A stretch of 22,332 nt of DNA from Pseudescherichia sp039594205 (lineage in GTDB: Bacteria > Pseudomonadota > Gammaproteobacteria > Enterobacterales > Enterobacteriaceae): NCBI GenBank assembly GCA_039594205.1, contig JBCNNW010000070.1, positions 1 through 22,332 on the forward strand. Direction: 5' to 3'. Below, in pieces: positions 15,174 to 21,882 of this stretch. The notes under the pieces are model-generated. The model made no database searches. It was not told the origin of the DNA and saw only the letters and a program-made list of their open reading frames with translations. How positions within the stretch are numbered: position 1 is the stretch's first letter; each line of letters starts with the position of its first letter. Both the position numbers and the translations under genes were made by a program.

Positions 15174-15241
15174 GCCCGGCGGCGCTGCGCTTGCACGGGC
15201 CTACAGAGTAAGTAGGCCGGGCAAGCGTAGCGCCACCCGGC
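15174..15241. repeat. Pair of inverted REP elements (BIME) after opgH
   Basis: Two REP-like units face each other: 15174-15204 (GCCCGGC ... GGGCCTAC) and 15212-15241 (GTAGGCCGGG ... ACCCGGC), separated by 7 bases. Each is itself an imperfect hairpin, and together they can fold into a larger one. REP pairs at the 3' ends of genes are common in enterobacteria and protect mRNA or bind gyrase or IHF. It starts 9 bp after the opgH stop. Confidence 0.85.
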
Positions 15242-15246
15242 AAAAC

Positions 15247-15273
15247 AATACCGGCTCAGTAGCCGGTATTTTT
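15247..15273 (+). terminator. Rho-independent terminator of opgGH
   Basis: AATACCGGCT, loop CAGT, AGCCGGTATT followed by TTT. It comes directly after the REP pair and ends 14 bp before yceK, so yceK would need readthrough or a promoter overlapping this hairpin. Confidence 0.85.
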
Positions 15274-15287
15274 ATATGGGATGAATT

Positions 15288-15515
15288 ATGCGGATAATCA
15301 CTCTGGTGATCATGGCGATGCTGCTTAGCGGATGCGGCAGCATTATCAGTCGTACTATTCCGGGGCAGGGACATGGCAACCAGTACTACCCCGGCGTACA
15401 GTGGGATGTGCGCGACTCAAAGTGGCGCTACCTCACCGTGCTGGATCTGCCTTTCTCGCTGGTCTTTGACACGCTTCTGCTGCCTATTGATGCGCAACAT
15501 GGTCCCTACGAGTAA
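15288..15515 (+). CDS. yceK: Small lipoprotein YceK (DUF1375)
   Basis: A 75-residue lipoprotein of unknown function with the E. coli length. The signal peptide ends in LLSGC with lipidated Cys16, followed by GSIISRTIPGQGHGNQYYPG, nearly identical to E. coli. The C-terminal half has one hydrophobic stretch (LDLPFSLVFDTLLLP). GGGATG precedes the ATG. The stop codon abuts the stop codon of the converging msyB with no bases between. Confidence 0.93.
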   Translation: MRIITLVIMAMLLSGCGSIISRTIPGQGHGNQYYPGVQWDVRDSKWRYLTVLDLPFSLVFDTLLLPIDAQHGPYE

Positions 15516-15890
15516 TTAACGCTCGTCCCACTCGTCCGCTGCGGTGCGACCCTCTTCGGTATCCAGCGGCGGTTGGAGCTGATATTCACCCTCATCCCAC
15601 TCGTGGAGCGTATTCTCCTCCAGCCACTCCTGGCGCAGCTCAATCTCATCGAAATCACCGTCGAAAACGCTCTGCGCGGCTTCACCGGTCAATAACGGCA
15701 GACACTCCCCGTCCTCGCCCTCATCGGCTAAAAATTCCACCTGCCACATGATCTCGCCATCCTGTAGCACATACTTTTGCATATTAAACTGCTGAATATT
15801 GGCGCTCTCTTCGTCCAGCTCAGGACTGTTGGCCAGAAACTCTTCACGAGCAGCATCAATGGCTTCTTCCAGCGTGGCGTACATGGTCAT
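15516..15890 (-). CDS. msyB: Acidic protein MsyB
   Basis: A 124-residue, highly acidic cytoplasmic protein, first known in E. coli as a multicopy suppressor of secY and secA defects; its exact role is unclear. Almost the whole sequence is conserved, including EYQLQPPLDTEEGRTAADEWDER at the C-terminus. Asp and Glu make up roughly 30% of residues. The start is MTMYATLEEAID as in E. coli; GGAGAAACC precedes it. No terminator is seen on either strand at the junction with yceK. Confidence 0.95.
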   Translation of the reverse strand: MTMYATLEEAIDAAREEFLANSPELDEESANIQQFNMQKYVLQDGEIMWQVEFLADEGEDGECLPLLTGEAAQSVFDGDFDEIELRQEWLEENTLHEWDEGEYQLQPPLDTEEGRTAADEWDER

Positions 15891-16001
15891 TGGTTTCTCC
15901 CTGTGAAATTGACATATTGTTCAGGGAAAGAATAGTTGAATCTGAGATTTTACAAGAATGATTGCGGAAAATAATTCACAGGCGGGCAAGGCGGTGGGCA
16001 G

Positions 16002-16031
16002 GCCGGACAGGGCATTAAGCCGCCATCCGGC
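16002..16031. repeat. REP-like element in the msyB-lpxL gap
   Basis: GCCGGA (16002-16007) and TCCGGC (16026-16031) bracket a GC-rich centre, the layout of a single REP unit; the sequence just before it (GGCGGGCAAGGCGGTGGGC) looks like decayed REP material. The gap is 158 bp and holds no gene. In E. coli mdtG lies here. Confidence 0.55.
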
Positions 16032-16048
16032 GTTACGCGACTTAAAAA

Positions 16049-16990
16049 TCAGTAGCGGGACGGCACACCCTCGGGGCGGGTTTTAAAGCGGCGGTGCAGC
16101 CACATATACTGCTCCGGGGCCATCAAAATGCACTTCTCAACAATTTTGTTCATCCATGCGGCGGTGGTTTCAGCGTCGTCCAGCGGCGGCGACAGCTCGG
16201 GATCCAGCATCACCAGCTCGTAGCCCTTACCGTCTGGTTTGCGGCGCGGTACGAAAGGCACCAGCGCCGCACCTGAGAGACGCGAGAGCATCCAGGTGCC
16301 CGAGGTGGTAGCGGCCTGATCGACGGCAAACAGCGGCACGAAGACGCTGGCACGCGGGCCGTAGTCGTGGTCCGGCGCGTACCAGACAACTTCACCGCCC
16401 TTCAGCGCCTTCACCATGCCTTTCAGATCCTTACGATCGAGCATGCTTTTATTCGAGCGCAGACGTCCCCAGGTTTGTAGCCAATCGATCACCGGATTAT
16501 CGTTGGGTCGATATACGCCAATGCCTGGGGTCTGCATGCCAAACATGCGCGCGCCCAGCTCCAGGGTCAAAAAATGGACCCCGATGAGCAAAATGCCGCG
16601 CTTCTGCCTTTGCAGCTCGTAGACAGGTTCAAAATTGATTACGTCCATCCAGCGGGCCAGACGCTTTTCTGACCAGAACCACGCCATGCCGGTCTCCAGC
16701 AGCCCCATGCCGGTGGACTCAAAGTTTTTTATCACCAATGCATGACGCTCTTCAGGAGACATATCAGGAAAGCACAGCTCAAGGTTGCGCGTGGCAACGT
16801 GCACCCTGCGCTTCATAAAACGCATAGCCAGCCGACCAAGACCGCAGCCCAGGCGGTAGAGGATCGGATAGGGGAGCTGTATGATAAGCCATAACATGCC
16901 TATGCCGAACCACGTCAGCCAGTAGCGCGGATGCAGCAACGCCGCCGAAAATTGAGGTAAATGCGTTTGTTCTTTCCTGTTATCCAACAC
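16049..16990 (-). CDS. lpxL: Lipid A biosynthesis lauroyltransferase (HtrB)
   Basis: LpxL adds the laurate secondary chain to Kdo2-lipid IVA at the inner membrane. The protein has 313 residues (306 in E. coli). After a membrane anchor (about residues 24-46), the HX4E acyltransferase motif is His139-Glu144 in GVHFLTLE, and the RPNDNPVIDWLQ, DRKDLKGM and WYAPDHDYGP motifs follow. The start is GTG, with AGGAG five bases upstream; a TTG is the next codon. No ATG occurs before residue 32, so the E. coli start is lost and the N-terminus reads VLDNRKEQTHLP. LpxP is a related paralogue, but position and sequence favour LpxL. Confidence 0.94.
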   Translation of the reverse strand: MLDNRKEQTHLPQFSAALLHPRYWLTWFGIGMLWLIIQLPYPILYRLGCGLGRLAMRFMKRRVHVATRNLELCFPDMSPEERHALVIKNFESTGMGLLETGMAWFWSEKRLARWMDVINFEPVYELQRQKRGILLIGVHFLTLELGARMFGMQTPGIGVYRPNDNPVIDWLQTWGRLRSNKSMLDRKDLKGMVKALKGGEVVWYAPDHDYGPRASVFVPLFAVDQAATTSGTWMLSRLSGAALVPFVPRRKPDGKGYELVMLDPELSPPLDDAETTAAWMNKIVEKCILMAPEQYMWLHRRFKTRPEGVPSRY

Positions 16991-17118
16991 CTGTTCTCCT
17001 TTTTTATCTGTCTGGTGTGCAATGTAACGTAAACGCCAGGGATGTAAATTAACAGTATTTGCTTTATGATGCTGCCCGATTTTAATTCATCATTCACAGA
17101 TTGCAGGAAACGTACACC

Positions 17119-18168
17119 ATGCCAGTGTTACACAACCGCATTTCGAATGAGGAGCTGAAGGCGCGTATGCTTGCTGAAACCGAGCCGCGCATCACTGTCT
17201 CATTCTATCAATACTTTACCATTGTCGATCCGCAGGCCACCCGTGACGAACTGTATAAAGCGTTAACCGCGCTGAACGTATTCGGCCGCGTCTATCTGGC
17301 CCGCGAAGGGATTAACGCCCAGATCAGCGTTCCGGAGAGCCAGTTCGAGGCGCTGCGTGCCACTCTATACGGCTTTGACCCGGCGCTGGACGGCCTGCGT
17401 CTGAACGTCGCGCTCGATGACGACGGTAAATCGTTCTGGGTGCTGCGCATGAAAGTACGCGAGCGCATCGTAGCGGACGGTATCGACGATCCAACCTTTG
17501 ACGCCAGCGACGTTGGCGAGTATCTGAAGGCCGCCGAGGTCAACGCCATGCTCGACGATCCCGACGCAATCTTTATCGATATGCGTAACCACTACGAGTA
17601 TGAAGTGGGGCATTTTGAGCAAGCGCTGGAGATCCCGGCGGATACCTTCCGCGAGCAGCTGCCGAAGGCGGTTGAGATGATGCAGGAGCATAAAGATAAA
17701 AAGATCGTGATGTACTGCACCGGCGGCATCCGCTGTGAGAAGGCCAGCGCGTGGATGAAGCACAACGGCTTTAACAAGGTGTGGCATATCGAAGGCGGCA
17801 TTATTGAATACGCGCGCCGGGCGCGTGAGCAGGGTTTGCCGGTACGCTTTATCGGTAAGAATTTTGTTTTTGATGAGCGGATGGGGGAGCGCATCTCCGA
17901 AGATGTGATTGCCCACTGCCACCAGTGCGGCACGCCGTGCGATAGCCATACCAACTGCCTGAACGACGGCTGTCATCTGCTGTTTATTCAGTGCCCGTCA
18001 TGCGCGGAGAAGTTCAAAGGCTGCTGTAGCGAGCTGTGCCAGACGGAGCGTGAGCTGCCGGAAGAGGAGCAGCGCCGCCGTCGGGCGGGGCGTGAGAACG
18101 GAAATAAGATCTTTAATAAATCCCGCGGTCGTCTGAATACCAAATTAGGCATTCCGGACCCCGAGTAA
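17119..18168 (+). CDS. trhO: tRNA uridine-34 hydroxylase TrhO (YceA)
   Basis: TrhO makes 5-hydroxyuridine at position 34 of certain tRNAs using oxygen. The protein has 349 residues (350 in E. coli). Order: an N-terminal acylphosphatase-like domain (about 1-110), a rhodanese domain with active Cys200 in YCTGGIRCEKA, and a cysteine-rich C-terminus (HCHQCGTPC, CLNDGC, CPSC, CC) that could bind metal. It ends with the basic RRRRAGRENGNKIFNKSRGR. I chose ATG 17119 (MPVLHNRIS) with AGGAAA before it over the TTG at 17101. It diverges from lpxL. Confidence 0.95.
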   Translation: MPVLHNRISNEELKARMLAETEPRITVSFYQYFTIVDPQATRDELYKALTALNVFGRVYLAREGINAQISVPESQFEALRATLYGFDPALDGLRLNVALDDDGKSFWVLRMKVRERIVADGIDDPTFDASDVGEYLKAAEVNAMLDDPDAIFIDMRNHYEYEVGHFEQALEIPADTFREQLPKAVEMMQEHKDKKIVMYCTGGIRCEKASAWMKHNGFNKVWHIEGGIIEYARRAREQGLPVRFIGKNFVFDERMGERISEDVIAHCHQCGTPCDSHTNCLNDGCHLLFIQCPSCAEKFKGCCSELCQTERELPEEEQRRRRAGRENGNKIFNKSRGRLNTKLGIPDPE

Positions 18169-18179
18169 GCGTTGCAACC

Positions 18180-18201
18180 CTGCCGGGAGCGATCCCGGCA
18201 G
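18180..18201. terminator. Hairpin between converging trhO and yceI
   Basis: CTGCCGGGA, loop GCGA, TCCCGGCAG: a perfect 9-bp stem midway between the two stop codons. T-runs are poor on both sides, so termination may be partial or bidirectional. Confidence 0.55.
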
Positions 18202-18219
18202 AGTCTCTGTGAGGCGGCG

Positions 18220-18795
18220 CTATTTCTGGCGCACGCCCTCAACGGAGATAATCAGATCCACTTCCTGAGATGCCGGACCCAGATCGGTATTGATGTTGAA
18301 GTCCTTCAGCTTGATTTTGCCTTCTGCTTCAAAGCCCGCGCGTACGCCGCCCCACGGATCGTCCCCCTGTCCAATCAGCTTCGCTTCCAGCGTAACTGGC
18401 TTGGTCACGCCGTTAAGGGTAAGGTTACCGGTGATATCCAGCTCGTCGCCATCTTTCTTAACCCCGGTAGAGGCGAAGGTCGCCTGTGGGAATTTCGCTA
18501 CGTTCAGGAAGTCCGCGCTGCGCAGGTGTTTATCGCGCTCGGCGTGGTTGGTATCGACGCTGTTGGTGTTGATAGTAACGTTGACCTTATCCGCAGCAGG
18601 GTTCTGCTCATCAAAGGTAAAGGTGCCGTCGAAGTCTTTGAAGGTGCCATACAGCCAGCTGTAGCCAAGGTGTTGAATACGGAAGTTAACGAAGGCGTGC
18701 TGGCCCTCTTTGTCGATTTTGTAATCAGCGGCTACGGCGGAACCGGTAGTGAACAGCAGGGCGCCGAAGGTTAATGCCAGCAGGTTTTTCTTCAT
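18220..18795 (-). CDS. yceI: Periplasmic YceI-family protein
   Basis: A 191-residue periplasmic protein with a lipocalin-like barrel; family members bind isoprenoid chains such as polyprenyl or ubiquinone. E. coli YceI rises at high pH and osmolarity. The signal peptide ends at GSAVA before ADYKID. Conserved segments include HAFVNFRIQHLGYSWLYG and LTLNGVTKPVTLEAKL. The ATG at 18795 has GGAG about 7 bases upstream, inside the end of yceJ. It lies one base after the yceJ stop, so the two are co-translated; a quinone ligand would suit a b-type cytochrome partner. Confidence 0.96.
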   Translation of the reverse strand: MKKNLLALTFGALLFTTGSAVAADYKIDKEGQHAFVNFRIQHLGYSWLYGTFKDFDGTFTFDEQNPAADKVNVTINTNSVDTNHAERDKHLRSADFLNVAKFPQATFASTGVKKDGDELDITGNLTLNGVTKPVTLEAKLIGQGDDPWGGVRAGFEAEGKIKLKDFNINTDLGPASQEVDLIISVEGVRQK

Positions 18796-18796
18796 C

Positions 18797-19363
18797 TTAT
18801 GCTCCAGAGTCAGGGGACGATTTACCCAGCATACGTTTGAGGGTGTCGTCTTTATCAATAAAGTGGTGTTTAAGGGCTGCCAGAGCGTGCAGTACGGAAA
18901 GAATGACCACGCTCCATGCCAGCCAAAGATGCAGGGTGCCTGCCAGGTCGGCCTGTGCACCGGCGTCAGCCAGCGTCGCCGGGACCTCAAACAGGCCAAA
19001 CACGCTAATGGGTTGACCGTCAGCGGTAGAGATCAGATAGCCGCTGATCACAATAGCGAACAGCAGGGCATAGAGAGTAATGTGCGCACCTGTGGCGGCG
19101 AGATGAGTCAGGCGGGAGTAAGAAGCTAATGCTTTCGGCGGCGGAGAAACATGACGCCAGATCAGGCGAACCACCAGGCCCATCATCAGCAGTACGCCAA
19201 TGCTTTTATGCAGCTCCGGGGCCTGATGGTACCAGCCGTCATAGTAGCTCAGCGTCACCATCCACAGGCCAAGGGCAAACATGCCGTAAACCACAATGGC
19301 AACCAGCCAGTGTAACGCAATAGAGACCGCACCATAGCGGCGAGCAGAATTACGCAGTTGCAT
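18797..19363 (-). CDS. yceJ: Cytochrome b561 family protein YceJ
   Basis: A 188-residue inner-membrane protein related to CybB, with four predicted membrane helices. Histidines suited to bind two b hemes are His18, His52, His145 and His159, each in or beside a helix. It probably moves electrons between quinone and a periplasmic partner, possibly together with YceI; this link is inferred. Length equals E. coli. The ATG has no good ribosome site and lies inside an 11-bp repeat that recurs 22 bp upstream. Confidence 0.93.
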   Translation of the reverse strand: MQLRNSARRYGAVSIALHWLVAIVVYGMFALGLWMVTLSYYDGWYHQAPELHKSIGVLLMMGLVVRLIWRHVSPPPKALASYSRLTHLAATGAHITLYALLFAIVISGYLISTADGQPISVFGLFEVPATLADAGAQADLAGTLHLWLAWSVVILSVLHALAALKHHFIDKDDTLKRMLGKSSPDSGA

Positions 19364-19410
19364 AAAGTTAACCGTGCTTAAATATAAAGTTAACTTAAAA
19401 TGGCCTGCAA
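19362..19410 (-). promoter_or_regulatory. yceJ-yceI promoter with two 11-bp direct repeats
   Basis: On the minus strand TTGCAG (plus 19405-19410), 18 bases, TATATT (19381-19386); the start point is about 12 bases before the ATG. The plus-strand 11-mer ATAAAGTTAAC occurs at 19362-19372 and 19384-19394, 22 bp apart (two helix turns), one copy beside the -10 and the other over the start codon. Such placement suits a repressor. Confidence 0.5.
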
Positions 19411-19419
19411 AAAATATTA

Positions 19420-19644
19420 TTGCAACTTAAAAATAACAAATACGCGAGCTATTTTATTTTGTTCAATTTATTTGCTTTAATTTGCCTTATGACTTTCAAG
19501 GATTTCGTTTCAAGCCAGAGAGTAGGGCTTTTTTCCATGTCGGCAGGCTGGTTAGCAGGCTTGGTCTTATTCAAAAAAACTGCGTTAAAAACAGGGTTTA
19601 TTAAAGTAATGTCAATTTTTGTCAATATTACCTATCCGGCATAG
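19420..19644 (+). CDS. Possible small membrane protein (uncertain ORF)
   Basis: A 74-codon ORF starting at TTG, not recognised as any known gene. It would encode a basic, hydrophobic protein with two likely membrane segments (about residues 12-26, YFILFNLFALICLMT, and 38-52, LFSMSAGWLAGLVLF). The make-up looks protein-like, but there is no ribosome site and no upstream ATG; the first ATG is codon 24. The region is AT-rich, so a chance ORF is possible. Its last codons overlap the end of yceO on the other strand. A hairpin with a plus-strand T-run lies downstream at 19778-19798. Confidence 0.3.
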   Translation: MQLKNNKYASYFILFNLFALICLMTFKDFVSSQRVGLFSMSAGWLAGLVLFKKTALKTGFIKVMSIFVNITYPA

Positions 19645-19748
19645 AGTATATAAATAAGATCTAACAACGCCAGCAGAGACCAGATAGCGATATAGGCCAT
19701 CAAATGTTCGCGGACATTTTCAGTCAGCCAGGTAATTAACCGACGCAT
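19632..19748 (-). CDS. yceO: Small membrane protein YceO
   Basis: A 38-codon gene. Translation begins MRRLITWLTENVREHL, then a single hydrophobic helix (MAYIAIWSLLALLDLIYILY), ending AG. This pattern matches E. coli YceO (46 residues, with MRRLLHYLINNIREHLM and LLAIMDLIYVFYF), which sits at the same place between yceJ and solA. The ribosome site is excellent: TGGAG five bases before ATG. E. coli has eight more residues at the N-terminus, which are not seen here. Function is unknown; biofilm and acid effects have been reported for E. coli yceO. Confidence 0.8.
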   Translation of the reverse strand: MRRLITWLTENVREHLMAYIAIWSLLALLDLIYILYAG

Positions 19749-19777
19749 TATATCTCCAGATAAAATTGCACAGGAAC

Positions 19778-19798
19778 AGGCCCACTGAGGGGCCTTTT
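19778..19798 (+). terminator. Hairpin between yceO and solA, T-run on the plus strand
   Basis: AGGCCC, loop ACTGAG, GGGCCT followed by TTT on the plus strand. Read on the minus strand, the way solA and yceO run, there is no T-run. It may end a plus-strand transcript entering solA from the left, or act weakly after solA. Confidence 0.45.
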
Positions 19799-19800
19799 GC

Positions 19801-20922
19801 TTATCCTGCCATGAAACGTTGTAATGAAAACGGGGTTAAATCAAACGTTGAGGTTTTACCCGCGGCAAAGTCGGCAGCAATTTCACCCAGCACAGAGGCG
19901 AACTTAAATCCGTGACCGCTCAAGCCGGTGATGACCATCGTGCTGGTGCTACCTGGCAGCGTATCGATGATAAAGTCCTCATCGGGGGAGTTATCATAGG
20001 TACAGGCGGCACCGTAAAGGCAGCCGCCGATGCCGGGGAGGCAGTGGCGCAGGAAGGGGAAGCACTCTGAGCCGTCGGTAGCCACGCGGCCAAAAGGCAC
20101 GCGCTCATCTTCGCTACCAATAGGCTGTCCGCCGTTGTGCCTGCCGATTTTTAGCGCATCGTCTTCTGCCGGAAAACCATAGTACTGGTCGCCGTTGGCC
20201 AGCTCACCGGTAAAGGCCGGAAAATTGTTCTTGCCGCTATAGCGGCCATCGGCCTGATACCAGGCAAAGACCTTGCGTACCGGTTGAATGGGTAGAGAAG
20301 GTAGCAGCTGCTTCACCCACGTCCCGGCACTGACCAGCAGCTTCGTACCCTGATACTCCCCGTCGGCTGTCTCGACCGTCACCCCATCATCATGATGATG
20401 AATCGCCGTCACCGGACAGTTAAACAGCTGCGCACAGCCTGCCTCCCTGGCGAGGCGGATCCAGGTTTTTATTGCCAGCTCGCTCTTCAGCACCCCAGAG
20501 TTGGCTTCAAACAGGGCGATGTAGTCATCGGGCACGCGAAATTCAGGCCAGCGTGCCATCAGCGTGGCGGCGTCAAGCTGCTCCACGTCAAGGTTGAACT
20601 GGCGGGCGCTCTGCGCAACGTTACGCAAAAAGTCAGAGTGGGCAGGACCCAGATTGACCACGCCGCTGCGAATAAACACCTCTTCGCCGCTCTCTGCTGC
20701 CAGCTGATCCCATAGCGCCTGCGCTCTGAGCACCAGCGGGACATACTTCTCGCCTTCACCATAGGCGTGGCGGATCAGCCGCGTATCGCCATGGTGGCTA
20801 CCCTGCTGGTGGGGCGGCATATGGGCATCGGTCATCAGCACCTTAAGCCCCGCGCGGGTGGCATAATAGCCTGCCGCCGCGCCGACTGAACCGCTACCGA
20901 TAATAATGAGATCGTATTTCAT
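19801..20922 (-). CDS. solA: N-methyl-L-tryptophan oxidase (MSOX family)
   Basis: SolA is a flavoenzyme that oxidises N-methyl-L-tryptophan to tryptophan, formaldehyde and hydrogen peroxide. The chosen form has 373 residues (372 in E. coli). The FAD-binding GSGSVG lies near residues 9-14 and HHGDTRLIRHAYGEGE near 45. Cys307 in GAACTYDNSPDEDF is the expected covalent FAD attachment site. I chose ATG 20922 (MKYDLIIIG) because AGGAGAG lies just ahead; an ORF extension up to 21039 is not supported. Position 90-100 (AAESGEEVFI) differs from E. coli. Confidence 0.95.
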   Translation of the reverse strand: MKYDLIIIGSGSVGAAAGYYATRAGLKVLMTDAHMPPHQQGSHHGDTRLIRHAYGEGEKYVPLVLRAQALWDQLAAESGEEVFIRSGVVNLGPAHSDFLRNVAQSARQFNLDVEQLDAATLMARWPEFRVPDDYIALFEANSGVLKSELAIKTWIRLAREAGCAQLFNCPVTAIHHHDDGVTVETADGEYQGTKLLVSAGTWVKQLLPSLPIQPVRKVFAWYQADGRYSGKNNFPAFTGELANGDQYYGFPAEDDALKIGRHNGGQPIGSEDERVPFGRVATDGSECFPFLRHCLPGIGGCLYGAACTYDNSPDEDFIIDTLPGSTSTMVITGLSGHGFKFASVLGEIAADFAAGKTSTFDLTPFSLQRFMAG

Positions 20923-20986
20923 AAGGCTCTCCTGGCAAAAACGCGTGCTCAGGAGAGTAATTAACCCGTTGGCGTTATACAAGCCA

Positions 20987-21016
20987 CAAATGAATAAGGC
21001 ACCCTTAAGGTGCCTT
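20987..21016 (-). terminator. Terminator after bssS
   Basis: AAGGCACC (20996-21003) and GGTGCCTT (21009-21016) form a perfect 8-bp stem with a 5-base loop. On the minus strand it is followed by a T-rich tract (TTATTCATTT), 22 bases after the bssS stop. On the plus strand only TTT follows. Confidence 0.65.
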
Positions 21017-21038
21017 TCGGTTGAAAAATGAGCATACA

Positions 21039-21293
21039 TTAATGCCGCTTATACTCGTTTTCCTGATAGTCGCCAGATTCAATCTTGGCAATGCCGGCTT
21101 CTAAAATCGATATAAATTGACGGGCAACGTCAGTTGTTAACCACAGAGTCTGTCCGACCTCAGTGTCATCACGGTCGGCGTGGTTCGGGGTCTGGTAGTG
21201 CAGGCGCAGCATCAGCGCATCGTAACTGTCCACGGTGCTGATGTCCCACCCTACGAGCGGATGGGTCTGAATGACTTCATTATTTTTTACCAT
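21039..21293 (-). CDS. bssS: Biofilm regulator BssS
   Basis: BssS is a small cytoplasmic protein that affects biofilm formation and indole/AI-2 related expression in E. coli; its mechanism is unknown. The protein has 84 residues as in E. coli and is nearly identical for residues 3-36 and 44-73; only the segment HADRDD (near 38-43) varies. The ATG has GGGGG about 7 bases upstream. It is transcribed alone, with its own promoter and terminator. Confidence 0.96.
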   Translation of the reverse strand: MVKNNEVIQTHPLVGWDISTVDSYDALMLRLHYQTPNHADRDDTEVGQTLWLTTDVARQFISILEAGIAKIESGDYQENEYKRH

Positions 21294-21305
21294 TTTAACC
21301 CCCTA

Positions 21306-21352
21306 AATGCGTGTTTAAAAGACAACGACTCTTGAGGTTCAATGCGTGTTTA
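21306..21352. repeat. 12-bp direct repeat in the bssS leader
   Basis: AATGCGTGTTTA occurs at 21306-21317 and again at 21341-21352, 35 bp apart. On the bssS mRNA this reads UAAACACGCAUU twice, the second copy ending about 12 bases before the start codon and next to the ribosome site. Confidence 0.8.
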
Positions 21353-21365
21353 TTGAAGCAACTTA

Positions 21366-21374
21366 AGTATATCA
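21366..21374 (-). promoter_or_regulatory. Candidate extended -10 promoter of bssS
   Basis: On the minus strand TGATATACT is an extended -10 (TG-N-TATACT). The start point would be near 21359, giving a leader of about 66 bases that contains both copies of the 12-bp repeat. Confidence 0.5.
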
Positions 21375-21514
21375 ATAATTAAGCAGATTGCGCTAATAAA
21401 AAAAACGGGGTCAGTTTTTCTGAACTTTCTTAGAATTTTTTGAACAAGAAAACGTCTAATTACGGCTTATTTATTACAGGGATAAGCGGCACCAGCGGAA
21501 TATACCTAAAAGCG

Positions 21515-21537
21515 AAAAAAAGCCGGGGCGACCCGGC
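21515..21537 (-). terminator. Rho-independent terminator of dinI
   Basis: On the minus strand GCCGGG, loop TCGC, CCCGGC and then seven T residues. It lies 24 bases past the dinI stop. Confidence 0.88.
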
Positions 21538-21561
21538 AAAAGCACAAGAGGGGAACAACCA

Positions 21562-21807
21562 TTAATCCTGCGTAAACCAGTCGTCCGCGCTCTCCCAGGT
21601 TTGCTGGAGGATCTCGCTAACGCGTTCTTTATCACCTTTGGCACCGCCGAGAACAGACAGATTGTTGGCGGCTGCATAGCGGACGGTCACCTTGCCTTCG
21701 GTGTCGGGATAGTCGCTCTGCAGACGGCGGGAGAGTTCGCTTGCCAGCGCGTCAATCGCGCCCGGCGGTAAGGGTGTTGTTTTAGCGATAGTTACTTCGA
21801 TACGCAT
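21562..21807 (-). CDS. dinI: DNA damage-inducible protein I
   Basis: DinI binds RecA filaments and tunes the SOS response, slowing UmuD and LexA cleavage. The protein has 81 residues as in E. coli. The RecA-binding acidic C-terminal helix is present (SEILQQTWESADDWFTQD), and the central RYAAANNLSVLGGAKGDKERV matches the family. A LexA box lies 20 bp before the start. GGGGGC lies before the ATG as a ribosome site. Confidence 0.96.
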   Translation of the reverse strand: MRIEVTIAKTTPLPPGAIDALASELSRRLQSDYPDTEGKVTVRYAAANNLSVLGGAKGDKERVSEILQQTWESADDWFTQD

Positions 21808-21826
21808 GATTGCCCCCTGGATGATG

Positions 21827-21846
21827 TACTGTGTTTTTATACAGTA
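21827..21846. promoter_or_regulatory. LexA (SOS) box of dinI
   Basis: TACTGTGTTTTTATACAGTA has both CTGT and ACAG arms and differs from the ideal LexA site only in the centre. On the minus strand TATACT (plus 21843-21848) overlaps it and may be the -10, so LexA would block the promoter directly. Confidence 0.92.
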
Positions 21847-21882
21847 TAGGCGAAAAACTTACAACAGGGGGCAGACTATTTT

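Noticed and set aside
18796..18999. N-terminal extension of YceI
   Set aside because: It reads through yceJ in another frame; the signal peptide begins at MKKNLLALTF.
20923..21039. N-terminal extension of SolA
   Set aside because: It runs through the bssS terminator and has no ribosome site; AGGAGAG marks the start at 20922.
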